Shown here piece by piece: positions 12,115 through 24,894 of a stretch of DNA of 64,000 nt. Position 1 is the first letter of the stretch. Each line of letters opens with the position of its first letter. The notes below the pieces were generated by a model that was not told the DNA's origin, searched no databases, and saw only the letters and a program-made list of their open reading frames with translations. Position numbers and translations under genes: made by a program. Origin of the DNA: Pseudoscleropodium purum (taxonomy: Eukaryota > Streptophyta > Bryopsida > Hypnales > Brachytheciaceae); assembly GCA_963969395.1 (NCBI GenBank), contig OZ017796.1:13828501-13892500 (forward strand), written 5' to 3'.

Positions 12115-13540
12115 TGTAACGGTGTTGGTGATGGATCCTAGCTCCCCTGACGGACGAAGCTTTCTTTCACCCTAAAAAAGACTTCAATCGCCATGACCAA
12201 CAACACGAACACCCAGCATTCCAAAGAGACTGAGGAGCGAGCTAGCTAGGTCGGCCAGCTTCCGAAGAGAGCACCTGCCGGCTTTGCCACTACAATCCTC
12301 ATATGATTGAGCGGCAACCCACAGGGCCTGCACATGGGCAGGACCCACCGCCGCCCTTGCCCCAGGGAGGAGGTGGTTAGAACTCGTAAGCTTCCACCAT
12401 GGAAAGAGCGAAATTCATTAGTGGCTGCAGAGCTAGGTGGCCGGCCAGAAATGATATTCCTGAAGACAAGGCCCGACTGATTGGCTTCACTCATGATGCA
12501 ATCCGTGACGGGATCATGGTTGTAGCAAAGCAAGTAAGTAATAAAAAAGTTAAGGATCTAGCTACGCTATCTGTCACCGATGAGAATATATGTCCAATGC
12601 CGACGACAGTCGATATATCCCCGAGACTCTAACTTAATTAGTCAGTCTTCTGCTGCAGCTAGCAGAGCAAGCTGAGTACGTTGGCTGTGGCTGTTCCTGT
12701 TCCTGCTGCTGCAAGTGCAGAAGTGGAGCCCTCACATGCACAGAAGTCTCCCCCATCATGTCCCTCCCCATTCAAAATAATGGCAACGCCCACTGTCTTA
12801 AGAGCTCCTTCCCCGACCCTCTCGCTCGACTCCATAGCTAGCGCATGCATCATCACATGGAGCCCCAGTCAATCGAGCAGCAAGCACGCACCATGTACCT
12901 GACGAAGCTCTCGTCTCTGACAACTGGACAGGCAATGGTAGGCCACCCCCGTCACTCACTGACGCCCAACACTTAAGTTACTCCGTCCCTTGGTCCCATC
13001 CGCGGCGTTACCTAGCTTGCATCCCTTGGCAGTGCACCTCCATGCATGATCAAGCTGCTTAACTCAAACTCCATAGCCATATACATAGTCACTCGTTCAG
13101 TATGGTTATTAGACTGAGACCTAGACGGACTGAAACTAATGAACTTCACAAACCACGCAGGAAATTAAACGACCAACCATCCATAGCCTTGCGGACAGCA
13201 AGCGATTTAAGCAATACTCACTATCTACCTCCAGTTGCAAGCGCTTGCAGCTGTGGTAGCTAGCCAGCTGCAGGTTTTTTGCCATTTTTCTTTTGTACGC
13301 TTTTTCAGTTGGTACTCACCTATATCAGGCCTGCAGAGTCGTCAGAAACGCAGAGACACTCACAGCAGGCTTCACCAAATCCCCAGAGCCCAGTGCTAGC
13401 TCCCTGCTTTTTGTACCTCAGTACTCGTACTCTCTCTCTCTTCCACTCTCTCTCTCGGTCCCTTCCCTCCCTGCACCATCAATAGTACGTACAACTGCTG
13501 CAGCAGCAGTAGCCGCTTATCTTCAGATCGACTACTTGAA

Positions 13541-13556
13541 CACACACACACACACA
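13541..13556. repeat. (CA)n microsatellite
   Basis: Eight uninterrupted CA units just 3' (plus strand) of a CT-rich tract at 13430-13475. Confidence 0.9.
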
Positions 13557-14150
13557 GTCACACCCCAAAGATCATTCACCCAATTTATGAAAACACCGCG
13601 CCCACAACAAGTGACTGCACTGCATGCACTGCACTGAGCAGCTAACTAGCGATCGTGGGAGTTCAGTTTTAGACACGCTGGGGGGGAGAGAGAGATCGTC
13701 TGCATGTGCAGGTGTGATCAGATATTCTCTCGAGCAGAGGTACGACCACTGGTACCCCTGCTAAGGCCCTAAGTCGAAAATTTAAACTGCTATTGGAGCA
13801 GTATGATCGGGCTACCTAGATCACTGAGATAGCTCCTAGCTCGACTTCAAACAGTGACGACTGTCAGTAGTGCCCCTGCCTCTGCCAGTGCCAGTGGGGG
13901 AATGGAATCGAATGCACGGAAGGAAGGGAATCCAGTCAAGAGGTTGGAGAGATAGCCTCACGGCGTATGTCTTGGAGGGTAGCGCTTGAAATGTCCAGAG
14001 CGGTGCTAGCTGGCCCAAGGCTACTCGTCCATGGCGCCTTGAAGAATGTAGCATTTCATCCTAGCTCGTTCGGACAAAGTCAGTGGGACCTCTAAATTGC
14101 CCACCAGACCAGCGCAGTGTTGAGGGGCGGGGGTGGGTTGGGGAGACACC

Positions 14151-15043
14151 AGACGGGCAATGATATTCATTCATTTCCAACAATTGAAAGGGTATCATTG
14201 AGCTTGAGGTTACTAGTTCCATAATGGACTTGAACAAAGAAACAACAGTATCAATAAAATTAGGAATGCCTTGTAGGCATCAATGTATGGTTACAAGTTT
14301 CAGCTCTTGGAAATGCATACAAGTCTAGTATGTCCAATGGTATCAACCAAGACTGCCCAATTGTTGAACGATTGATGGATTCATCTAATTCATGCATGAT
14401 GGTTCCCAAGCTCATACATTAACAAATTGCAAAAATACGCCAATGTACATATAACTTGAGAATCAAACACAACACTACAAAAAGGAATGAACTTCATGAC
14501 CTTTTATTTTTTTAGAACCTTAAGAGTTGAGAGTTACAAAAATTATTTTACTTATTGCAATTCTCCCACTCTAGTTGGAATTCATGAAATTGCAACAATT
14601 GCACTGAGAACCACTACTACATCCATTAGCAAATTTTAAGTTCTTGAACTACATTAATGATACTCTTACAATATCATGAATTGCAATCATGATAAATGGT
14701 ATGAGGTCAAGTTTAGAAAAAAAATTTAATCCTCCAAGGTTAATTAACAATTGTAGGACTTCAATTGAATATTACCACTTCAACATTTGTATCAAAGGTC
14801 ATATAGTCAATTTAAAAATAGCCTAATTAAGGTTTGGTATAAACCAATATGATACCTAGATTACAATAACTACATCTAAAACAGACCACTCATCAAACTT
14901 GATCCCTATATTAGAAAATAAGCTAGATAGGGAGGATCCTCCAAACGGTAAGGTGAATCTTGAATATTGTGCATCTTGATTTAAAATATTGTAAAGATGG
15001 AAACCTTACAAGTGGTCAATTTGGGGTACACTTTCTATTATTT
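14151..15043. other. AT-rich intergenic DNA, nothing recognised
   Basis: No ORF above 60 codons. A CACTACAAAAAGG word near 14472 resembles a CACTA end, but I found no partner. Confidence 0.5.
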
Positions 15044-15983
15044 TAACCCTTAAAGGACTAGCATGCATTTATTGGCTACATAGCAAGTTTGAACAAGTTA
15101 GAGTGACTAGAGATTTCCATATTTTTGGCCCATATTTTAATAGGAGGTAGAAACAAGGAATATCTTTTACATGCACTAAATTTCATGACATTTAAGAATA
15201 TGAGTCAAAAGTTATGGCCTAATATGTTATTTTTTTCCTGTAGATTGGTAGTCTAAACAAATTTTTAAAATCACATTTTTTCATAAACAAAAATTTGAAA
15301 TTGATTTTTTAGAATTATATATACGTGGAAAGTTTTGAATCATTCTATTTTGATCAATGAGTCAAAAGTTATGTGGATTTTTTTATTTGTGGGCAATTAA
15401 GAATTCTCTACTCTAAAATAAACTTTGACATCTCTCTTCCAATTTTCAATATTTGAAGTCTCCTTCTTATTTCACTCAATTTTTAATATTTTTCAAAAAA
15501 ATAAAATCATAGGATGTAAATTGTTTATTACAACATTACAACCATTAGAATTGGAATTTCTAAATCTATAATTAAAATTTTAACAATGTAGTAATTTGAA
15601 TCATTTTCTACTATTGTTTACTTACTATTTTTTTCCTATATGTTGTACAATTCTAAATCATCTGCCAACTTGTCTAGGAAAAAAAATCCAAAAAAGCACC
15701 ACCATTTTAGACTCTTTTATCTCACTCATAATGAGTTTGTGTAGTATTGATGCCCTGTTCTTTCTAAGTCCAAAAAAATGATTATAGTGAATTTGAATGC
15801 TTATATCTTGCAATCTACATGGTGAAAATTTCTAAAATTTCTACCACATATTTTCAATTGAGCTTACAACAAGATCCTATAGTCACACGTGTCAAAAAAA
15901 TTCAAAAATTTGTTACTTGTACTTAAAATGGCAATTTTTGAATGTTTTCAATGAAAACGTAGTCATAGAACTTTAGGGGTTAA
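15044..15983 (+). mobile_element. TTAA-flanked ~0.93-kb repeat family, copy A
   Basis: Runs from TTAA|CCCTTAAAGGACTA to GAACTTTAGGGG|TTAA. The body shares ordered words with copies B-E: GGCTACATAGCAA near the left end, 'gagtcaaaagttatg' twice, AAAATTTGAAATTG and 'aaaatggca.ttttt.a.tg.ttt' near the right end. No coding capacity beyond a 61-codon chance ORF. The strand given is the orientation of this consensus. Confidence 0.75.
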
Positions 15984-16015
15984 CTTCTCTCTAGTGTCAT
16001 TTCTTCACGTGCATT

Positions 16016-16131
16016 AAATGCATTTTGGCATCACCTACATGACACTTTTAGCAACCTACACCTTTGAAAATTTATAGCTAATTCACAATGCGTCCAAGAA
16101 TGATGAAACCACTCGCATTTTCATTCATAGT
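16016..16131 (+). repeat. Dispersed repeat, inverted partner at 26827-26953
   Basis: The words GGCATCACCTACATGACACTTTTAG and GAAAATTTATAGCTAATT...TGAAAATGC have reverse-complement counterparts at 26827-26953. Both sit beside TTAA-flanked elements. Confidence 0.55.
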
Positions 16132-16181
16132 CTTTCAAGGCAATGTGCAAAAATTGTTGTTCATTTTCTAAAGTATATTGC

Positions 16182-16415
16182 ATTAGAAGAGTTTTGGGGG
16201 GTCCAGAAGCCTGTTTCGGGCGTGTTCCCCCACAGTTGTTCTCCGCAACGAGGGGAACGGCCCGCTGTCAAAAAAAATTTCATAGAAAAAAAAAAGTAAA
16301 TGGTCAATGACGTGGTAGGGGCTCGGCCATGTCAGACCACTACGCCAAACCCATTTCCTACGTTCACATGCTGTGATAACTCACAGGCATCCAGAGGCCC
16401 CAAAAATCTTCTAAT
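16182..16415. mobile_element. Inverted-repeat MITE, ATTAGAAGA family, copy 1
   Basis: The left end, ATTAGAAGAGTTTTGGGG, is complementary to the right end, CCCCAAAAATCTTCTAAT. The 234-bp element has a GC-richer centre and no ORF. A second copy with the same ends lies at 58029-58295. Confidence 0.7.
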
Positions 16416-16537
16416 GATTATGCCACAAAGCTCATTCATGCAATTTTAAGTGTAAAGGAACCAACCCATTTCTGACCAAGGACCTAATCTCATTATATAA
16501 ACTACTCTCTTTCTAATTAGCAAAAGAGAATATGAGA

Positions 16538-17367
16538 TTAATACCTAAGGGACCAAGCTGCATTTTTTGGCTACATAAAATTCTTGGGCAGGTGTGTGTG
16601 ACTAGAGATTTCCATATTTTTGGCCCAAATAGTAAGAGAAGGTACAAACAAGAGATATCTTTTGAATGCAATAAATTTCATGACATTTAAAAATAGGAGT
16701 CAAAAGTTATAGCCTAATATGTTACTTTTTTCATAACTAGCTACTTTGGGCAGACTAGAAAAAATCACTTTTTCATAACAAAAATTTGAAATTGGTTTTC
16801 TAGAGTTATATATCATTCCATTTAGATCAATGAGTCAAAAGTTATGAGGATTTTTTGTTTGCGGGCAGTTGTGGATTTTCTATTTTAAAATAAATTTTAA
16901 AATCCTTTATCTTACCCAATTTTCAATATTTTTGGAAATAAAATAATATAATATAATTTAGATTTTTTATTAAAACATTTCAACCAGTGGAATTGACATT
17001 TTTCAATTCCATGATTATATTCTTAATAATTTTAAAGCATGTGGTCAACTTGTCTAGGAAAACAAATCCAAAGAATCACCACCATTTTGGTCATCTTTTC
17101 ATTGGAAAGTGAGCTTGTAAAGTGCAGTTGCCTTGTTTTTTGCAGGGCCCAAAAAATGATTTCAATGACTTTAAATGCTAATATCTCGCAATCTACATGG
17201 TGGAAATTTCTGAAATTTTTACCACATATTTTCAAGTCATCATACTACAAGATCCTACAATTATACATGTCAAAAAAAGTTTTTTTCAAAATTTTGGTAC
17301 TTGTATTAAAAATGGCAGTTTTTTAGTGTTTTTGGTGAAAACATAATCATGGAAATTTAAGGGTTAA
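16538..17367 (+). mobile_element. TTAA-flanked repeat family, copy B
   Basis: Runs from TTAA|TACCTAAGGGACCAAG to ATTTAAGGG|TTAA. It is about 830 bp, the same orientation as copy A, and shares its internal words (GGCTACATAAAATTC, 'gagtcaaaagttat', 'aaaatggcagttttt.agtg'). The left TIR is worn. The 95- and 67-codon ORFs inside are spurious. Confidence 0.65.
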
Positions 17368-17703
17368 ATATGACACAATTTCCAATGTAGTCATGGTACA
17401 TTATGATTGGTTGTAGTCTCGGTCAATTTTGCAACCAACTTGTGGTTGGAAATACAAAGACCTATATGAAAAAAATAGGTTGAACAAAATCTTCAACTAA
17501 AAATCTTCATAGTAATTATGTTTTGTGAAATAAAATTCTTAAAAAAATATGGAATCCTTCTAAACTCTATTTTTATACATGGAAAAAAAATTCTCCACTC
17601 AAGAAACCTGTGCTTAAGATATGCGTAATTGCTTAAGAAGTTGGAAATGGGTCAGCTCCCTTCGTTACTTTAAGCTTATTATAGTTTGCTCTAAATGCGC
17701 CCA

Positions 17704-17985
17704 TACTCTAAAAGCAATCATGACACATAGTTACATTTTGCTTTCTTCAATGTACGAGTAGTGTACGTTTCAAGAGGTGGTTGCTTTTAGAGCACTTTAG
17801 TGACCACTGCATTTCAACTTCAAAAATTTGTAACTAATTCCTCAAAGGTCCAAAAAATATGAAACAACTTGGATTAGATGCCAATTTCATTTTTCTTCAT
17901 CTGAAAATTTTCTGAAAATTATTTTAAGGAGTTTAGCTTCCCCCAAAAGGCAATCAGCTCTTAAATGGTCGCTTTATGAGCAGAT
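17704..17985 (+). repeat. Dispersed repeat, inverted partner at 35029-35313
   Basis: About 280 bp is similar in reverse complement to 35029-35313. Shared words are TTGCTTTTAGAGCAC, GGTCCAAAAAATATGAAACAA, ATGCCAATTTCAT and AAGGAGTTTAGC. It ends in an imperfect hairpin (GCTCTTAAA...TTTATGAGC). Confidence 0.65.
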
Positions 17986-19660
17986 TACCTTAGCTACTCC
18001 CACGCCCAACACTGCACCAGCCCAGCAGGCCACGCAGCTCGCCAGCAGGGCCGGGAAGCCCCGCCACTGAAGCCTGTTGGGAAATTGTAAGCTACTGTAA
18101 GCTTATTAGCCAGCCAGCCTCGGTCTTCGTTGCGCGTAGCTCCAGCTTTTGGCTCTGCTGGGAGCCTGGGCTGGGCTCTGGTGGTACCACGGCCCTGCCG
18201 CTGTGAATCATTCCCCTTTTCGCTTTTGCCTTTCCTCATGTCGCAGTCATGGCCAAGGGCGGCTTTTGTTTATCACTTCATTTCTTCTCAACTCTTGGCA
18301 GTCCGTCCGAAGGAACAAATTAAGGTAGTCTTGCCCCGAAGTGCTCAACCTGAGCTTAAAGACATTGAAAAAAAAAACAGCCTCGAACTTCAAGGCGGCT
18401 GACCCAAAAGTTGCTTTCCATGAATGAAGGTTCCTTTCACTGTAGAAAATCTTGCATTCAAAAGCTCCCACAAAAGTATTCAAGATTACCCATAACGGCA
18501 ATGCTTCTTTGTCCCAAAATAATTCTGTGACTTGGAAAAACTAGTTAAAATAAGCTCAGATTGGAATTGTACTAGAAAAAATATGAATACACAAAACAAT
18601 AATTTCTCATGGTACAGTATTAGGTCAATACACATACTACAAGCACACAATACCATTGCTTTTTGACAAAATCTAAGCTTTCATTTAATTAGTTTTTTTA
18701 CACCATATAATTATTTTGGGACAACTCTAGAGGTAAATTCTTGTTCCAATCATATCACACAAGGACCCAACCGTCCCATTCAAATATGTCATGCATGGTA
18801 ACTTTACTTTTGAAAGCTTACAATAGATAATTGAAACTCCTTCAACATATTTATATCACTGATTGATATATGTCGAGCACTCGTTCTCCTTCTTTTTTCT
18901 TTTGCTCTGATCCGTGACTTTTCTTGAATCTTTCTTAATGAACATTAATTGTATGAAGTGCACTTTTCATAACACTCATTCCCACTTTGAATTCTTTGCT
19001 TTCCTACCACAGGAGTGGAGTGAATGGTGCAGCCGAGCGCTAAGTACAGGAGTTCGTTCCAATGCAAAGGGACCGCCAAACAACATGCCAACTAAAGCGT
19101 CCGCCACTGCTCCTAAGCTAAGCTCCTGCTGACCAGTCGACGACAGTAACAACACGAAGACAGGGAGACGGACAGGGAGACTAGTCTAAGCTTAACTTAG
19201 ATCGCTCGAATGACTGAGCCGGCGACTGAACTGGAAGTCTGAAAATCTGGAACTGAAGCTTGTTGAACTTACTGGAATTCCAGCTTTATTAATTCCTGCC
19301 ATTTCCTTAGTTAAACTGCCCCCGTGGGACTCCATTCACTGCCAACGGAGGACTTTTCCCAGTTCCAACTCATCTCAATTACCTTTCCAACTCATCTCCA
19401 TTATCACGGAACTGACTGAACTGAAGCCAGGAGCACAACTTACAACTGTCGAATTATTATTTGTAACTTTAGCTCACTGCTACTGCTCCAGTTCCTTCAG
19501 TCCGTGTGAAATAATAATGAGGCGGTTGCTGGTTGGAGGAAGGAAGTTAGTTGGTTGGTTCCACTATTCCCTGAGAAGGAACATACATATAGACGGATCT
19601 TATCAAGCAATTAACCACCCTCACAAATCATAAATAAACACAAGAAACGGTGTAACCATA
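17986..19660. other. GC-rich island without supported gene
   Basis: 17990-18400 and 18960-19560 are much less AT-rich than the flanks. They carry ORFs of 72-90 codons on both strands that I do not recognise, overlap each other and look like chance. The DNA resembles the leader regions of the NRL genes in texture, so an untranslated exon, promoter or non-coding RNA is possible. Confidence 0.4.
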
Positions 19661-20665
19661 AGGCTTTGTCGTAGGTTATTTTATTGACTAGTCCAACCCT
19701 ACATTCCTAGTCCAACTAAGCCTCAACATTGTTGTAGAACATGAAAGTGGTTGTAGATAGGATTTAGAAACTTAAATTGCAAAATTAGAGTTGACGCCAT
19801 GGACTTTGTTCTTTCGAACAAAGTGAATAAATGAAGCACTGAATTTGCCCACCCAACCTTCAAAACAAAAATAAAAACCAAAAAAAGTTTGACCTTTCTC
19901 ATTTTTTTTCTTTTCATAATTACTATAGTTTTGGATTTTGGAACAAAAATAAAATATTTCCATGTTCACCAATTACATGCATGGTTTTGAATACAACATA
20001 AGGGAACAACATTCAAAATTGTTCAAAATTCCAAATAATGGTTCATCTTATGGTCACTTTATATTGAGGCATGGTTTCAAAACCACAAAATTCAACCAAC
20101 TGGAGTGCTTAGATTCTTAAATTGGAACATCAATTGGATCTAAAAGCTTTAAATTGAAATCCAAACCAATTTTCTTTTATATCACATGGTTGCTTACATG
20201 GCAATGTTTGGGTACCAAAAAATTGGCTTTAGGTGCTAATAATTGGTTTAGCCATTATCCTTGACCTAACTCTCTAACTTGCACCCATTTGAGTTTGTTC
20301 CATATTTGTAAATTAGGCCAACTTGAAATTGGGCCCCAACTATAATATAAACTAATAAAGTTGCCTTTATTGAACTATTAATTTGTTTGTTGGACCTTGT
20401 TGGGAATTAAGATTCTCTTTAAATTCATTTTGGCACATTGTATGAAATAATTATAAATTTTCAAAAGTTTTGGAAATAGGTGTATTTAAAATTGACCCTA
20501 CATTCTAAAAAATAGATGTTGAGCATTTTAGGTAAGTATTTGTAGGGGCCAATTTTGGAAATATGTTATACATTGGTGTGCAATTGCATAAGTGATTACA
20601 CGCTACAACATGAAATTTTTATCACACTAGGGCCTATGAACCACTCAATTTACACTAGTTTCGTA
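19661..20665. other. AT-rich intergenic DNA, nothing recognised
   Basis: Only low-complexity ORFs of 64-66 codons. No repeat ends were placed. Confidence 0.5.
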
Positions 20666-21222
20666 CTCCCTCCATCCCATAATGATCTTGATGACTTTCA
20701 TTTTCTTTTCTAAAATGAACTTCCTATTGTACATGTAGTGTTACAAATTGGTCAAATTTGACTTTCAATTGCTATCCAAGACCAACAAAACAACCCTAAG
20801 CATTAGTTCCCCCTCCATCCATGCAATTATCAATTGAAAGACAAATGAAATTATTGAAGTAGTCAATCAACATTATTCATTCTTATTTTTTGCATCTCTT
20901 TGAGCATTGTTTAATTGAAGGTGATGAAGCTTTGGGAGACAAAACAAAGGTTCACATATGGTCTTGGGCCCATACTAAATGCCCATAAAACAACCTCACA
21001 ATCAACAATTATATGCCCAATGGTACTATTTGAAAATGCAAAAAATATCCACTTTTCTATACTCCTAACTACATTTTGAAAAGGGCTCCGAAACTCAGTT
21101 TTTAGGACACTAAAAGTGCATCAAACTCTACTTACAACACGGAATGGGTTTTTTAAATGTTATTTTTAGCCTTAATTCAAAACGTTTTGTCCAACATAAA
21201 GATCATTTTAGGACAAAAGGAG
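20666..21222. mobile_element. Stowaway-like element (CTCCCTCC ends), copy 1, 557 bp
   Basis: The left end, CTCCCTCCATCCCATAATGA, and the right end, AAGATCATTTTAGGACAAAAGGAG, form terminal inverted repeats, with TA on each side (20664-20665 and 21223-21224). CTCCCTCC ends with TA target duplications are typical of Stowaway/Tc1-mariner MITEs in plants. The same element occurs in opposite orientation at 30889-31457, with extended similarity throughout (for example ACCAACAAAACAA, TTGCATCTCTTTGAG, GGGCCCATACTAAAT, CATCAAACTCTACTTACAA). Confidence 0.85.
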
Positions 21223-21985
21223 TACTAAATATATATACATTCCACTTTTTCACATTTAATTAATTATTTTATTAAAAAATTCAAAAAATCTCTACCTTAG
21301 AAATTATGTGAAATACACATTTGAAAAGACATAAGAGGAAGAAGATGTTTTTTTTAACCATTTAAATTTAATCTAAGATTTTAACCCTAAAAGTTTTGCC
21401 TTGGACCATTAGTGCCCCAAAATTGCTTCAAATATTCTTATTAGTAACAAGACTAAAATCTTCATCATTACTTATTCTTTAATGAATCCAGTTATGTGAT
21501 CTTTTACTCAATTTGTTCAAGTACATCCTCTCCAAAGTTTAGAGTGAAGCTCCATATCCATTGCAAGATCAATGTACTTAAGCTTCAATAACTAGATATT
21601 TATTACCCTTTTAAAAGGCAAATTTTGGTCTTTCAACTTTTTTAGAAAGCATGTATACCCTATAATTTTTGTATTTTTAGCTAAAATGTTTAAATTAGGC
21701 TGAAAATGCATGGGAAAATAATTAACAGAAAAATCCATATTCTTCAATTTCAAGAATTTATATAGTGGAAAGTACTACATGATGAAAAAACAAACTAAAT
21801 TACCTTGACAAGAAAGCAAGAAATTTAAATTCCAATGATATAAATGTTTTAGTATATTGTACATATTCATACTATATTTCCATTTTAAAAATGAATTCAA
21901 AAAAATACTTCATATACAATTTCTATATTAATTGTTCACAAAGCAAAACATTTTAACTTTCATCTCACTTGCAAGAATATAATGG
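21223..21985. other. AT-rich intergenic DNA, nothing recognised
   Basis: No ORF above 60 codons and no placed repeat ends. Confidence 0.5.
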
Positions 21986-22915
21986 TTAACCCCTGAAGGA
22001 CTAAGTTGCATTTTTTTGGCAACATAGCAATTTTGGAAGCTCACTACAAATGGAGTTTTTATTTGATTTTGCTGAAGTTTTACACAACATGAAGATCAGA
22101 TTTTTCTATAAGGCCCAACAATTTCCATAACTTTTGACTACACAATTTAAAATGTTATTGTGTGATATGTGTTTTTATTTCTATGATGGGGCAGTTAAGC
22201 AAATGAGAAAAAAAAAATCATTTTTTTAAAACAAATATTTGAAATTGGTTTTCTAGATTTATATATGTGTAAAAAGCTTTACATCATTTTGATTTGATCA
22301 ATGAGATGAAAGTTATGAGGGGTTTTAATTTGCAGGTAGTTATGAATTCTTTACACTAAAATAAACTTTGAAGTCCTTTATTTAACAATTTTCCATATTT
22401 TTTGAAAAAAATTAAATCATTGAATGTAAATTGTTTATTACAACATTATAACCATTAGGATTGTTGTTTTGCAATTCCATAACTAAATTCTTAACAATTT
22501 AGTATTTTAAATCATTCTCTACTTCTTTCTTCTTACTATTTTTTAATTATATATTGTACAATTCCAAATGATTAGAATTTTTTCAAGCATATTGTAAACT
22601 TGCCTTGAAAAATGAATCTAAAAAATTAACACTATTTTAGACATTTTTTCATACAAATGTGGCCTTTTGAAGTGCAATTGCTTGAGTTTTTGTAGGACTT
22701 AAAAAAAATTGTCAATTCAAACATTAATATCTTGTAATCTACACAATGGAAATTTCTTAAATTTTTTCTACATCTTTTCAAACTAGTGTGCTACAAGAGC
22801 CAAAGGTGGGATGTGTCCAATTTAAAAAAAAGTAAACTAAACTTGGTACTTGTCCTAGAAATGGCAATTTTGATGTGTTTTGGGTGAAGGCATAGTCAAG
22901 GAATTTAGAAATTAA
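21986..22915 (+). mobile_element. TTAA-flanked repeat family, copy C
   Basis: Left end TTAA|CCCCTGAAGGACTAAG is well kept; right end GAATTTAGAAA|TTAA is worn. The length is 930 bp. It shares GGCAACATAGCAATTTTGG, AAATTTGAAATTGGTTTTCTAGA, 'caacattataaccatta' and 'gaaatggcaattttgatgtg' with the other copies. Confidence 0.65.
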
Positions 22916-24639
22916 AAAGATTTTGTGTAGGTATCAATCAATTTTATCAAATAAAATTAAAAAATCATTATTTTTAAAATTCTTAGATACACACTTTGAT
23001 ATTTGCAATGAATAAGAGGCTTTCAACTTTTACAAAACTTATTGGAATGACATGAATCAAATCTTCACATATAGAATATGATAGGAAGTTGTTCTAAAAA
23101 TAAATTTGCAAAAATTTCAAAATATGAAGTTAATATGGCCTATTTGAATTCTCAAAAATCCTAAAGTGATCTCTTTAGTCACTAAGGGGTTAAACATCAA
23201 ATTACACGTAGAAATGTTAGAAAAATCCTAAAATAAAATGGATATGGAATCCTTGTGATAATAAATGCATATGTATAAAAATTCAAAACTATCTCAATTA
23301 CTATTATTGATTTCTAAATTTAGTATACAAGATGAACTATCACAAAGTACAAAGTTTCTCATCTAGACCATGTAGAAATTTTGTCATAGACTTTGTTAAT
23401 GTTATTATGTACCTTGAATTGACCCAATTTGTAAATACCTTCATTCACTTCAAATTCAAGTTACATTTTGTTGTGCATCTATTTCAAAGTTTTCAAAAAT
23501 AATGAAAAATAGTGTATTAGGATAGTTGCAAGAAAGGGTGTCTGTTTTTTGTAGCATTTGGCTAAAAACAAACTTTCTGCAATATAGTACTATGAGTACC
23601 ATGAAACAGAACAATCTCAACCATTGATCAAGAAAATCGACGACTAAAAGTATTGTTTTGAGTACTATGAGTACTACCAAGTACTAAAATATTACTGTTT
23701 GAAAAAAACCCCAAATTGTTATAGAAAATGGATATAATGAGGTATAAATTAATAAAAAATCTAAAAATCTAAAAATTGGACATTTGTGAAGACTTTATGG
23801 TAATCATATTTCATCAAAAAAAATCAAGAAAAAACCTTCTTCACTCTTCAGAAGTGCGCACGTAAGGGACCCTTGTTTGCATGTATGTGGACACCATAAA
23901 ATAATGTTCTTTTAAGTTTTTTTTGGTAGGCACATAAATCTCTAATGTGGAAATATTCCACACAAATTTTAGCTCTACATCATCAATTATGGATACTCCA
24001 TAGTACTAAAACCCCCTAAACTACGAAGTGTGACAAATTAGCTAAATTAGAATTTAATTATAAATTTTTTTTTGGAAATTTCTGAAAAATAAGAATTCTC
24101 TTCATCAACAAATTGGTCATCTTCAATAAAAAAAATCAACTACATTGACTTAATTCTCCAAAAGTTATAGCCAAACTAAACTACGCAACTCAAAGTGTGA
24201 TGGAAAATAGTACCACCCTTTCTTGCAATTGCCCATTATGACCAAAAAAATAGGTGTATCATATTATATAAAATGCTTTGATGTGCTTCCAAAAGAGATT
24301 AGATATTGATGTTTTTGTGGATGCCCTTTCTCTCATTTGGTTTTAATTTTTATATAATTCTTTAATATGATTTATAAAATTATTTTAAAATTGTATTTTT
24401 GAAGTTACTAGAATTATTTTTATTTATCCTATTAGTGCATGTAACACTAATTTACTAAATGAAGTTACAAAATTTTAAAATAGTGTAAGTCCAAATGTTG
24501 TTGACTTTTAGGTGTGAAGTTTTTTGGGGCAACCATTTGTTTTTCTCCCAAATGCTGCCATTTCTTCAAATTTTTGGATCTAACTACAATTGATGCAAAA
24601 ACAAATGGAAGAATAAGTCAATTTCATAAACTAGATTTC
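22916..24639. other. AT-rich intergenic DNA with one isolated TTAA-family end
   Basis: CACTAAGGGG|TTAA at 23180-23193 looks like a right end of the TTAA-flanked family without a placed partner. Otherwise there are only a 74-codon minus-strand ORF at 23456-23680 and low-complexity sequence. Confidence 0.4.
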
Positions 24640-24647
24640 AATAGAAT

Positions 24648-24894
24648 CAGGGTTGACGAATCTCAACGTCCGCCCCAAAATAGCGTCCGTTTTCCGGACG
24701 TCCGGACGCTAGCGGATGCAGCGTCCTTCTCGCGGTCGAAAGGCGGACGGACAGGGCGGACGGCTCGAGGCGGATGCCCAGATCGTGCGGACCACATCAG
24801 TCCACGTGTTGATCGGACGGGGCGGATAGGCGGACGCGAATGTCAGCGAACACTGTGGACACAGCGTCCGCGTCCGGACGTTGTGTCAACCCTG
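24648..24894. mobile_element. GC-rich hAT-type MITE with 8-bp target-site duplication
   Basis: Terminal inverted repeats CAGGGTTGACGA and TGTCAACCCTG bound 247 bp. They are flanked by a perfect 8-bp direct repeat, AATAGAAT, at 24640-24647 and 24895-24902. An 8-bp duplication and ends starting CAGGG are hallmarks of hAT elements. The inside is strikingly GC-rich, with many GCGTCCG/CGGACG words in both orientations, against a strongly AT-rich background. A 163-codon plus-strand ORF crossing it (24514-25005) is an accident of the insertion. Confidence 0.9.

Larger units (their letters stand above)
9515..14150 (-). other. Upstream/5' leader region of NRL gene 1, no coding exon recognised
   Basis: GC-richer, low-repeat DNA continues about 4.6 kb upstream of the gene 1 start codon and ends sharply near 14150, where AT-rich DNA begins. 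It probably holds the 5' UTR, perhaps spliced, and the promoter. Leader-like low-complexity tracts are present: CT-rich at 13430-13475, CA repeat at 13541-13556, GAGTAG repeat at 12091-12114 and a GAGAGA run near 13686. ORFs here are at most 114 codons and unrecognised. The transcription start cannot be placed. Confidence 0.45.

Noticed and set aside
14472..14484. CACTACAAAAAGG word as a CACTA transposon end
   Set aside because: No matching inverted end or 3-bp duplication could be placed nearby.
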